64,000 bases of DNA, taken from positions 1 to 64,000 of the forward strand of contig JAFUVE010000027.1 of the NCBI GenBank assembly GCA_017483765.1, written 5' to 3'. The position numbers were made by a program, and so were the translations under genes. This DNA is from Bacteroidaceae bacterium. GTDB lineage: Bacteria; Bacteroidota; Bacteroidia; Bacteroidales; Bacteroidaceae. This document shows, one piece after another, positions 17,957-26,600 of the stretch. A model generated the notes under the pieces. The model saw nothing but the letters and a program-made list of their open reading frames with translations. It was not told the origin of the DNA and did not search any database. How positions within the stretch are numbered: position 1 is the stretch's first letter; each line of letters opens with the position of its first letter.

Positions 17957-17963
17957 ATACCGC

Positions 17964-18052
17964 CCGTCCGACCCGTCCGACTTGTCTGACCCATCCGACT
18001 TGTCTGACCCGTCCGACCCGTCCGACCCGTCCGACCTGTCTGACCCATCCGA
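17964..18052 (+). repeat. Tandem 9-base repeat CCGACCCGT/CTGACTTGT
   Basis: About ten units of (C/T)(C/T)GAC(C/T)(C/T)(G/A)T are arranged head to tail. The same unit mix occurs inside the DUF5715 coding sequence at 57562-57642. Here it is intergenic. The reading frames it opens on either strand are low-complexity and unsupported. From 17740 to 18170 I see only repeats and AT-rich spacer, no gene. Confidence 0.85.
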
Positions 18053-18174
18053 CCCCATCACCAACATCCACTCTAAACTCTCAACCCTCACAAAAATTGT
18101 AAAAACTACACTTATAAACCTTTCATTATCAATTACTTAATAAAAGTTAAAATTACAACTTTTCTCCAAAATTA

Positions 18175-18206
18175 TTTGTTCGTCAAAAAAAAACTTCGTA
18201 AATTAG
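18175..18206 (+). promoter_or_regulatory. Probable promoter for the 54-residue ORF
   Basis: TTTG (18175-18178), a 20-base spacer and TAAATTAG (18199-18206) fit the consensus except for two bases of the -7 box. The leader to the start codon is about 85 bases. Confidence 0.45.
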
Positions 18207-18296
18207 CACTCGAAAAGATCGGATGGTGTCCCGCCACCCGAAAAGTTCAAACAAAAGGCCTATCGGGACTGTGGCCGTCTATGGAGGAATATTACT

Positions 18297-18461
18297 ATGA
18301 AGACCGTGATGAACTATGACGATGAGTCCTATGAACTCGACAACGTCTACAACGACGACGACATGTATGGCGAATGGTACGGATACCGTAACACGCCCGC
18401 TCAAACCGACGACACGCTCTATCTTATCTCTGGCAACGAAACCTCGATATGGTACAACTAA
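18297..18461 (+). CDS. Small Asp/Tyr/Asn-rich protein of 54 residues
   Basis: The ORF starts MKTVMNYDDESYELDNVYN and ends SIWYN. It is rich in Asp, Tyr and Asn and has no hydrophobic segment. Third codon positions are strongly C-ending (GAC, AAC, TAC), as in neighbouring real genes, which argues for coding. GGAGG lies 11 bases before the ATG. A promoter-like pair lies upstream and a strong terminator begins 20 bases after the stop, so the unit is transcribed alone. An alternative is a small RNA with an incidental frame. No family is recognised. Confidence 0.5.
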   Translation: MKTVMNYDDESYELDNVYNDDDMYGEWYGYRNTPAQTDDTLYLISGNETSIWYN

Positions 18462-18480
18462 CACAAATCTAACAGGGAAC

Positions 18481-18520
18481 GAAAGCCGCAGGCATCATTG
18501 CCTGCGGCTTTCCTTTTTTC
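18481..18520 (+). terminator. Strong rho-independent terminator
   Basis: GAAAGCCGCAGGC pairs perfectly with GCCTGCGGCTTTC across an ATCATT loop, followed by CTTTTTTC. It ends the 54-residue ORF unit. Confidence 0.9.
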
Positions 18521-18594
18521 TGTACTTATTTTGGCCGTATAGGCAGGGCAGCACGTTGCCGGCTGCCCCACCCCATCTTGTATCTGTCTGTCCC

Positions 18595-18780
18595 TTACCA
18601 CAGCGACGTCTGCTCCTCCGCGGCCAAGGCCTCGAGGAAGGTGTCTTCCTCCTCAAGCTCCTCGCGCTCACGGGTCTCGCCGTGGTCCACACCCGTTCCG
18701 CTTACCGGAAGCTGCTCCAGCAGCAGGCTGCCAACAGCCCCGTGTAGCACCGTCTCGGGTTTATGATATGTTCGTCTCAT
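18595..18780 (-). CDS. Small acidic YxKP protein, copy C
   Basis: This 61-residue protein starts MRRTYHKPETVLHGAVGSLL, has the hinge LPVSGTGVDHG, then an alternating charged run (REREELEEEDTF) and ends QTSLW. It is identical to copy D at 50 of 61 positions. It begins 84 bases after the stop of the PL11 gene at 18865. The block covering the end of that gene, the spacer and this ORF is a near-duplicate of the same block at copy D. Function is unknown. It carries no cysteines and no signal peptide, so a cytoplasmic or leaderless peptide is most likely. Confidence 0.75.
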   Translation of the reverse strand: MRRTYHKPETVLHGAVGSLLLEQLPVSGTGVDHGETREREELEEEDTFLEALAAEEQTSLW

Positions 18781-18864
18781 TGTCTTATCCTCAAGTTTTT
18801 ATGTGAACAGCGAAAAGTCCATCCACAAAAGTAAATAAACTTTTCACCATTCACTATTCACTTT

Positions 18865-21800
18865 TCACTTAATTACCACTTTCTTGCCATTCACGATATA
18901 GATGCCCTTACCCGGCTTCGTCACACGGCGACCCGACAGGTCATAGACTACGGCTGCCTTACCCGCAACATCACCCTGAGGAGCGTTGATGCCGGTCGGT
19001 GTATCGTCGTCCAGTTCGTCAGCACCGAACACGATTCCCTTCACGTCCTGACCCGACAGCTGCAGATAGCCCTTTCCATAAGCCACCGTACCATCACTCT
19101 TCAGCTTGTAGAAACCGGTCTTACCGTTCACCTGGTTCAGCACGTAGATATCACCGCTCTCGCCAGTCAGTCCGCCTTCAGGAACGGCTTTCAGGTCGTT
19201 GCCGCTCAAGCTGGCTGCGCTGCGCACCATCGTCCCGGCATAGATATAGTCGGAGGCCAGGTCATTATCTCCCTGCTTGCGGAGCAAAACTGCCTCACCG
19301 GCAGGAACAGCGTCAACCGCAGTCAGTTCTACCGACTTGCCGTCGGCGTTCAAAGCCACTGCATACATGTCCAGTCCGCCGAAAGAAAGACCCACCTTAC
19401 TATAGGCAAAAGTAGAAGCATCGAGCGACGAGAGCTTCGTGCCTATCTCGGAGTCGTAGCTGATGGAAGAGGAAGTAGCTCCCGGATAGGACGACTGAAC
19501 CGTCAATGTGCCCGGCTCAGTAAACGTATAGGCGAAGTCGGACATCGTCTGAGGAACGCTTACCTTCACATTGTCAATCGTAAAGAAAGAATAAGTTTTG
19601 CCAAGCTCCACGTACACGCCCTGAATGCGCATGTCGGCTGCCGAGCCCACGGCATAGGCTCCACTTGCAATCACCAGCCCGCACGACTCTTTCAATGAGA
19701 CGGTGTATGAGACGGTTCGATTGGTCCGGTCAACCGTAAATGCGTAATGATACCAAGGGCCGGTCGCTTCTCTCGGATTCGGGTCGTTCACGGTAAACGA
19801 ACCGCCGTCACCCTCGACCGTATAAACCCGGCCATAATTGCTGCCGCCCGTCATCTTGAACACATAGTTCGTGCCGACACTGAAGGCACTTCCGGCTGTA
19901 CGCTCGCCGAACAGATAGAGGGCATTATTGGCAGAGCCACTGGTGTTGGTGTAATGAATCCGGGCATCAAACTCAAGCGTGTAGACATCTGCATCCCCGT
20001 AAGGATCGCTGCCGGAGCCATAGAAGTTCGTATAGGCACTGCGTGTCCCGCCTCCACCGTTGTTATTCACGTTCACATACTTCCCATAAGTCGCGTCACC
20101 CTCAACCAGTGTGATGTCCAGCTTGTCCCCGCTGACTGCAGTCCAAGAGCCGGCATCGGTGGCGGACTCATAGTCGAGGGCAAACAGCTCACCGGAAGGA
20201 ATGGTCTTATAAACATAAATATTATCGATATTCGTGGTGCCGTTTCCGCGGCCGTCAAGCACGAACAGACCGTAAAGTTCGGAAGAGGTACCGTCAGGCA
20301 GTGCAAAAGTGCCTTTTACAGACGAATTGCCCTGGGCTATCGTATAAGTGACCGTCCTGGCTGTTTGGTCAACCTCCAGTTTATAATGGCTCCAGCCTGC
20401 ACTGATGTCAGCCGTCTCACTTTCATTAATCGTGAACGTCTGGCTGTTTGCCGCTTTCATGCGGAAAAGATAGTTCATGCCTGTCGCATTGCAGTTTCTT
20501 CCGTTATAATTATATCCGATATTTTTTGTTGTGGGAATTACGGCGCCCTTGCTCATGACGACAAAGTCAGTCTCGCTTCGGTCGGCCACATTGCCTGCCT
20601 TTACATATGCGTCAAACTCAACTGCATAGGTCTCAACTGAAGTGAGGTCCAAGTTAAAAAGCGTATACGCTGAGCGGTTTGCTGCAATATTGGTTTTTTC
20701 CATCGTATGATGAATATAATTGCCATAATTGGCATCTCCTCCGACCAGTTCCAATATACCGTCGCCGTTTGTCCAGGAACTTGCATCTACGGCCTGTTCA
20801 TAGTCCTCACCAAACAGCCGGTTCTCATCCACCGTCTCTGTCCTGCCATCAAGACTCGTAAAGGTGGTGCTGACCGATACAGGACGCTGTGCCACTCCGT
20901 TCAAGGTGTACGCCCCAACGCTGACGTCCACATGAGGCATATACACATTGCCTGGCTCTGCGACTACCCAGTCGGTACGGGCGATCTCAGGATTCACCAC
21001 ATTTCCGTCTCCGGGCTCTATCTGGCTCATGTCGTTGAACTGTTCCAGATAGTCTGGGAGATAATAGCCGAGATGGGGGGGCTGGTTGTAAGCCACGTTC
21101 TGCCAGGCCACACTCAGACGGTACACATGGTCGTGCATCAGCGTCGGCACACGGTAAGCGGTCGGTATCACCGTCGAGAAGATATTGAGCGTCGTGTTGT
21201 CGCTGGTGTCATAAAGGATAAGCTCTTCGCGCCAGTCGCCGAAGATGTCGGCGGAGAGACAGGGGGTGTCCTTCGTGCCGTTGCAGGAACCGGAGCTGCC
21301 CAAGTCCGTAAAGAGGGTACCGCCCACTCCTAGGTTGGTCACACTGCAGTCGCGCCCGATTCTCGCAATCGACGTACCGGAGGAGAGATTGTCGTAGGGC
21401 TCACCGTCCCAGTAGGTACGGAAATTCATGCTAACACCTTTCCATGACATCGTCGTGCCGTCCATGAAATGAATATTGTCGACTTTAGCCGACCAGTATT
21501 CGAAACCGCGCTTCTGAGGAAAGATATCAGCCGACAGGCCTCGGCCATTATCGCCACCGCTGGTGGAGAAGTCCAGAATCTCGCCAGTGCTGGCATCTCT
21601 CAGGTGGTGACCGTAATGGGGGCCGTCCTCATGCACCATGAAGAACTCCAGGCCGGGACGGTCGGGGTCTAAGTCTGAAAAATGGTGGGCATCACCATGC
21701 TGAACACCGGTGGAATAGCGTAAGGTACCGTCGGCATTGACGGCAGCACCTCCGAACAGGATCTCGTCTGTGCCGTCCCCGTCGGTATCGCCCGCGGCGA

Positions 21801-23094
21801 TGCTGTGCGTGCCTTGGCCGTAGGCGGTGTAATAGGCGGTGGCGCTTCCGCTCCAAGCCGACTCCTTCACCTTGTTGGTGGAGCAGATGTAGTTGGTCAC
21901 GTCAAAAGTATCATTATTGGATGCCTTAGGCTTATAAAGCTTATAGGTGCTCTTGGAGTCTGAGTAATGGACCCAGCGGTTGGTCAGACGTGTTCCGTCA
22001 AAGTCCACTGCCCAAAGAAACGCATAGGTGTAATAACCGCGGGTGAACACGCCGCTGGCTTTCTTCACCGCACCGTCTAGATGGGCGACGGTGGCAAGAT
22101 AGCGCTCGCCACGGTTGCCATAGGTACCGATATCCGTGTTGCCGGAACGGTCGTCCCAGTCGAAGGTGCCGGCGGCGTCGCTCAGTCCTAACGTTGCGTT
22201 ACGGGTCGGTAGATAGGGAATCGTATGGATAGCGGCGCCGGTCTCGCCGTTGAACACGGTCAGGTACTCATGACCGCCGTTGATACGTCCACCGCTGGTT
22301 CGGTAATCTGCGGAATTATTCACATTGCGAATGGTCGTGTTCGTGGCGGCAGCACTCACGTAATTGCCCCTGCCGTCCACACTGCCGGGAGCGGTCTTGC
22401 ACATCAGCTCTGACTTACCGTCGCCGTCAAAGTCATAAACCAGGAACTGGTTATAATGTGCGCCGGATCGCATGTTGATGCCGAGGTTGATGCGCCACAG
22501 CCGCGTGCACCCGTTGGCCTTCGTGGCGTCAAGCTTGTAGCAGTCAAAAATCGTCTCGCCGGTAAAGCCGCCCTGGGAGTTGTCCTTAGCATTCGAAGGA
22601 TACCATTTCACGATCAGCTCATACTGGCCGTCGCCGTCTACATCACCCACCGAGCAGTCGTTTGGGGTGTATGTGTAGCTTTCGCCGTTCACAGAACCGG
22701 CTGACGGCTGGTCCAGCTTCACCTTCAGATATGACTGGGTCCAGGGCTTCACGGCTGACGAGGTCTCGGTCAGCACCCCGTTCTGATAGGTCTTCACCTG
22801 ATAGCTCGCGCCGCTGCCGGCATCGTCCAGCTCAAGGAAAGTGGCGCCGGTTATACCGGACGCAACGGTCTCACCGTTGCGGACGATATCAAAGGATGTC
22901 TGCATGTCGTCTGTTCCCAGCAGGCGCCAGCTCACATAATGTTTCCCGCCACAAGGAATCACAATCAGGCCGCGGTCCAGACGCTCCATCTGACTCACGG
23001 GGGTCACCTGCCTGAACTGTGCGCTCACGGGAAGGGCACAAATCGCTGTCATCAGGATAACCGACAACAATTTTGTCTGTAGTAGTCTTTTCAT
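18865..23094 (-). CDS. Secreted PL11 rhamnogalacturonan lyase with sandwich modules and C-terminal tail
   Basis: This 1409-residue protein starts at the internal ATG 23094 (MKRLLQTKLLSVILMTAICA), because only this start gives a clean signal peptide. The PL11 beta-propeller covers about 25-640, with NDCSVGDVDGDGQYELIVKW, TIFDCYKLDATKANG, AHYNQFLVYDFDGDGK and DIFGDWREELILYD, very close to YesW/YesX-type lyases that cut the rhamnogalacturonan I backbone and bind calcium through DxDxDG loops. Two laminin-G-like modules follow, each beginning with an LF..DYE-type motif. The end is VTKPGKGIYIVNGKKVVIK, the tail shared with three other enzymes here. Small gene C follows. A TAACTTTG promoter box is at 23201-23208. 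Confidence 0.9.
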   Translation of the reverse strand: MKRLLQTKLLSVILMTAICALPVSAQFRQVTPVSQMERLDRGLIVIPCGGKHYVSWRLLGTDDMQTSFDIVRNGETVASGITGATFLELDDAGSGASYQVKTYQNGVLTETSSAVKPWTQSYLKVKLDQPSAGSVNGESYTYTPNDCSVGDVDGDGQYELIVKWYPSNAKDNSQGGFTGETIFDCYKLDATKANGCTRLWRINLGINMRSGAHYNQFLVYDFDGDGKSELMCKTAPGSVDGRGNYVSAAATNTTIRNVNNSADYRTSGGRINGGHEYLTVFNGETGAAIHTIPYLPTRNATLGLSDAAGTFDWDDRSGNTDIGTYGNRGERYLATVAHLDGAVKKASGVFTRGYYTYAFLWAVDFDGTRLTNRWVHYSDSKSTYKLYKPKASNNDTFDVTNYICSTNKVKESAWSGSATAYYTAYGQGTHSIAAGDTDGDGTDEILFGGAAVNADGTLRYSTGVQHGDAHHFSDLDPDRPGLEFFMVHEDGPHYGHHLRDASTGEILDFSTSGGDNGRGLSADIFPQKRGFEYWSAKVDNIHFMDGTTMSWKGVSMNFRTYWDGEPYDNLSSGTSIARIGRDCSVTNLGVGGTLFTDLGSSGSCNGTKDTPCLSADIFGDWREELILYDTSDNTTLNIFSTVIPTAYRVPTLMHDHVYRLSVAWQNVAYNQPPHLGYYLPDYLEQFNDMSQIEPGDGNVVNPEIARTDWVVAEPGNVYMPHVDVSVGAYTLNGVAQRPVSVSTTFTSLDGRTETVDENRLFGEDYEQAVDASSWTNGDGILELVGGDANYGNYIHHTMEKTNIAANRSAYTLFNLDLTSVETYAVEFDAYVKAGNVADRSETDFVVMSKGAVIPTTKNIGYNYNGRNCNATGMNYLFRMKAANSQTFTINESETADISAGWSHYKLEVDQTARTVTYTIAQGNSSVKGTFALPDGTSSELYGLFVLDGRGNGTTNIDNIYVYKTIPSGELFALDYESATDAGSWTAVSGDKLDITLVEGDATYGKYVNVNNNGGGGTRSAYTNFYGSGSDPYGDADVYTLEFDARIHYTNTSGSANNALYLFGERTAGSAFSVGTNYVFKMTGGSNYGRVYTVEGDGGSFTVNDPNPREATGPWYHYAFTVDRTNRTVSYTVSLKESCGLVIASGAYAVGSAADMRIQGVYVELGKTYSFFTIDNVKVSVPQTMSDFAYTFTEPGTLTVQSSYPGATSSSISYDSEIGTKLSSLDASTFAYSKVGLSFGGLDMYAVALNADGKSVELTAVDAVPAGEAVLLRKQGDNDLASDYIYAGTMVRSAASLSGNDLKAVPEGGLTGESGDIYVLNQVNGKTGFYKLKSDGTVAYGKGYLQLSGQDVKGIVFGADELDDDTPTGINAPQGDVAGKAAVVYDLSGRRVTKPGKGIYIVNGKKVVIK

Positions 23095-23116
23095 TTTAAT
23101 TGGTTTGTTATAGTAG

Positions 23117-23136
23117 AGACGCGCCGTGGTGCGTCT
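23117..23136. repeat. Palindromic element AGACGC...GCGTCT, copy 1
   Basis: AGACGC and GCGTCT pair around GCCGTGGT. A perfect nine-base version occurs at 35599-35618. In both places it lies next to a 27-base dispersed element. Confidence 0.65.
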
Positions 23137-23156
23137 TGTATCTTTTCTCTGCACTT

Positions 23157-23183
23157 GTAGGGGCTTACTTTATGTATGCCCGC
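23157..23183 (+). repeat. 27-base dispersed element, copy 2
   Basis: This copy has GTAGGGGCTTAC, then TTTAT, then GTATGCCCGC. It lies in the leader between the promoter box and start of the PL11 gene. Confidence 0.8.
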
Positions 23184-23200
23184 ACATCTCAACGTCTCTG

Positions 23201-23208
23201 CAAAGTTA
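23201..23208 (-). promoter_or_regulatory. Promoter -7 box for the PL11 gene at 18865
   Basis: TAACTTTG on the minus strand matches the consensus. The -33 element is not clear. The leader would be about 100 bases and contains the 27-base element. Confidence 0.5.
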
Positions 23209-23345
23209 GGTAAAATTCCTCACTTCCGACTTGTCGGATAATCCGATTTTCAAGGGATATTATTCAAAAAAATGCTATTCCATAAAAAGGAGGGCCGACA
23301 CATTGCCGACTCTCCCCTTTCTTGATTTTCTCTGTAAAAAAATCC

Positions 23346-23531
23346 TTACCACAGCGGCGTCTGCTCCTCAGAGGCCATGGCCTCGAGGAACGCCTCTTCC
23401 TCTTCCAGCTCCTCGCGCTCGCGGACCTCACCATGGTCCACGCCTGTGCCACTCACCGGTAGCTGTTCCAGCAACAGGCTACCTAAAGCATCATGCCGCA
23501 CAGTCTCTGGTTTCTGATATGTTCGTTTCAT
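23346..23531 (-). CDS. Small acidic YxKP protein, copy D
   Basis: This 61-residue protein starts MKRTYQKPETVRHDALGSLL and ends EEQTPLW. The start was set at 23531 rather than the longer frame at 23579, because copy C starts at the matching codon and the extra residues have no counterpart. It is 82 percent identical to copy C, most strongly over SLLLEQLPVSGTGVDHGE. It begins 83 bases after the stop of the PL11-like gene at 23615. A weak G-U containing stem (23285-23330) lies after its stop. Function is unknown. Confidence 0.75.
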   Translation of the reverse strand: MKRTYQKPETVRHDALGSLLLEQLPVSGTGVDHGEVREREELEEEEAFLEAMASEEQTPLW

Positions 23532-23614
23532 TGTCTTATTCTCAACTTTTTTTGTGAACAGCGAAAAGCCTATCCACAAATGTAAATAAACTGCTCACTG
23601 TTCACTTTTCACTT

Positions 23615-26600
23615 TCACTTAATTACCACTTTCTTGCCGTTCACGATATAGATGCCCTTACCAGGCTTCGTCACACGGCGACCCGACAGGTCATAAATCA
23701 CAGTCGGCTTGTCAGCCTCATCATCATTCACGCCGATGATGCCGGTAGGAGTGTCGTCGTCGAACATCGACAATGCCTTCGTCGTCAAGCCATTGATCTC
23801 AAGATAGCCACGGCCTACAGTCACCGTTCCTGTATCATTCAGTTTGTAGAAGCCGACTCCCGAAGCACCCGTGTTCAGAACGAAGATATTTCCGTTGCCA
23901 TACACGGTCTCTGTAGTAGGAATCAAGTCGTTGCCTGTCCAGTCTGAAGCATCGGACACAATCTCGGAGGCGAATATCTCGCCGGCAGTGCCTTTGATCA
24001 GGCCGGCGGTACCCTGAGGCAGAATGCCGTCGCTCACGAGCGTGGTCGTCACGTTCTTCTTGTCGCTGTCTACCGCTACCTTATAAAGTTCCAGTCCGCT
24101 CTTCGAGAAGTCAAGCGATGCCAGCTGGTAGTTCAGCGTGCTGTAACCCAGCGTGCCCACCTTGGCGCCTATCTCAGAAGTATAGCTGGTGGACGACGAC
24201 ATACAGCCGTCATAACTTGCTGTCACAGTCAACGTGCCAGGCTCTGTGAAGGTGTAAGTCGACAGGTCGGTGGCTTCCTTTGTGGTTGTGATAGAGATGT
24301 TGTCAAGTTTAAATATTGAATAGTAGCGTCCAGCCACAAGATAGAAACCACGAATATCACCACTGCCAGTATATGTGAATGTGCCAGAATCACCATTACT
24401 GATTGACCATTTCACAGTTTTAGTGGTCTTATTCACATTTAAAGTGTAATGATACCAAGTACCTCCACTCAAAGTTGTAGTAGTCGAAGTGCCATTTATC
24501 GTATAGTTAGTTGACGATTTACCAGCACTGATGTCAAACAACAAATTCTGATAGCTGTTGATGGAAGCATAATTATCCCATGTAGTAGTAGGATTCTTAC
24601 CTCCCTGACTCATCACACAGAACTCAACTCCGTCGGTGTTGCCAGATGTAACAGCTAAATCAAAATCAATATTGTATGTATCCATTTCCGAAACATCAAG
24701 ATTCAATTCATTATATGCATAACGTGTATTGGTGCTACCTGTGTTCACATAGAAATAGCTGCCATAGGTTTCATCGCCTGTTGCAAGGCTCATATTCGCG
24801 CCAGAAGTGACCCATCCCGTCACCCCAGTCTCATTCTCATAATTCTGTGCAAACAGCTCTGTGGTGACACTGGACTTGTAAATATAGATATTGTCGATGC
24901 CTGCACCGCCTGGCTCATAGTTGTAACGTCCATTTCGGATATAGATGCCGTCACATTCAGCACTTTCGCCGTCTAACAGCGTGTATGAACCAGAAGCAAC
25001 CGCAGTGGCAGTTCCTTTCGGGCAAATCTGATACCCAACGGTTCCTGCCTCCACATCAACAGACAGCACAAAATGATACCAAGTAGAGTTGTTGAGTGTC
25101 ACAGTGTTCCCTTCCACTTCATTGATGGTAAATGTAGTAGAGTTCTCACCACGCATCATATAGAATAAATATGGATTATGTCCGAAAGTAGTTGCATTCA
25201 GCCAGTTATATCCATAGTTGTAAGTCCATGAAGCAGCGTGACTTTTACTCATCACGACAAAATTAGTTTGCTTTGAAGCGTTATTGAAGTAAGCGTCAAA
25301 TTCTATATTATAGTTCATCACACCATCATAATCAGCTGTAATTTTCGTCCAGTCCCCCCTGTCACTACTCGATTGCATTCCAATGCACTGACCTTCACTG
25401 TTATCATAAGACGGGGAATAAATATAGCTGCTGTTATTGTTCACCCAATAGTCAGAAGCGGTTGTACTTCCTTCAAAGTCCTCGTAGAACAACGTATTTT
25501 CTATCACCGTTTCCGTTCCGTCGAGTGCGGTGAACACTGCCGACAGGTTCGGGCTTACGGTATTGCCTTTGTATGTGAACGGTGTGCCGCTGATGCTCAC
25601 CGTTGGGTAATAGACGTTCAGGCCTGTCTCGTTCCATGATGTGCGGGCGATTTCAGGAGCCGGACATTCCACAGCCTCTCCTGTACCGATTTTCAGGTAC
25701 CAGTTACCATTCTTATGTACAAGCTCGTAGGTGTAGTTCGAAAGTCCCTCGACCGTAAGGTTGGAGAAGTCAGCCTCGTTGGTGAGCGAGCCTAAGAGAT
25801 ACATGCCGTCGGCCAATGTGCCATGGGGCACGAATTCCAGCACCGGTTTGAGGTATTGCGGTCCGTAAGTCTCCCAGTTGTCTCCCGACACGCTGTTGAG
25901 CACGAGGCTCTCCATATTCACGTGGTCAGCAGAGATGTTGCTGCCATATACGTCCATCTGCAAGCGAGCACCATAGTTAAGGGTGAGCGTCGTGGTTGTG
26001 ATGTCTCCGCGGTTGTCTGCCCCACCCGGCTTAATGGTTGACGCATAGAGCGACTCGATGCCAGCACCGAAAGTTCCGCCATTAGAACTGAGGGTAGTGA
26101 AACGATTCATCCACACCGGGCTGTTCTGCAACGTTCCGTCAAACTCCACTGTTCCAGCCCAGATGTCAGTCTTGCCCGTATAGGTGTGGGTGTTGGTCGC
26201 CATCTTCAGCGTTCCGTCGCCCTGCTTCACCAGGTGCATACCGCCCGTGAGCGCGCCACCGGTAAGCGTGTGGGTGTAAGTGTAAGTAGTTAAAGTACCA
26301 CCATCAGACGTACCTGTAGTCACCCATGTAGGAGCATTGTCAATAAGCATATATGGAGCTGCACCAGAATTGACTGAAACAGACATATTGCCAGTAGCGG
26401 CCAACAAAACCTGCTTACCATCATAGCTTGAATTTATCGTTCCACTATTACTAATTTCAGTACGGTTTCTGTCTGTGTAAGCAGGAGGAGCAACAGTGAA
26501 ATTCTCCAAAGCACCGACAAAATAGCTTACATGAGGAGGTTGGTTATAGACCATCATCTGGTTACTCATTGCTTGTCTATATTGATAATCGAACCACAAA

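Noticed and set aside
17845-18091. Minus-strand frames GRTGRTG and SDGSDGSD across the 9-base repeat
   Set aside because: They are pure repeat translation in two frames, with no gene signals.
18481-18520. Riboswitch-like structure
   Set aside because: It is a simple GC-rich hairpin followed by T-run, which is a plain terminator.
7781-23531. RiPP precursor interpretation of the four small YxKP proteins
   Set aside because: No radical SAM, lanthionine, cyclodehydratase or peptidase-transporter gene lies nearby, and the C-terminal halves lack Cys/Ser/Thr-rich cores. It is kept only as a remote alternative.
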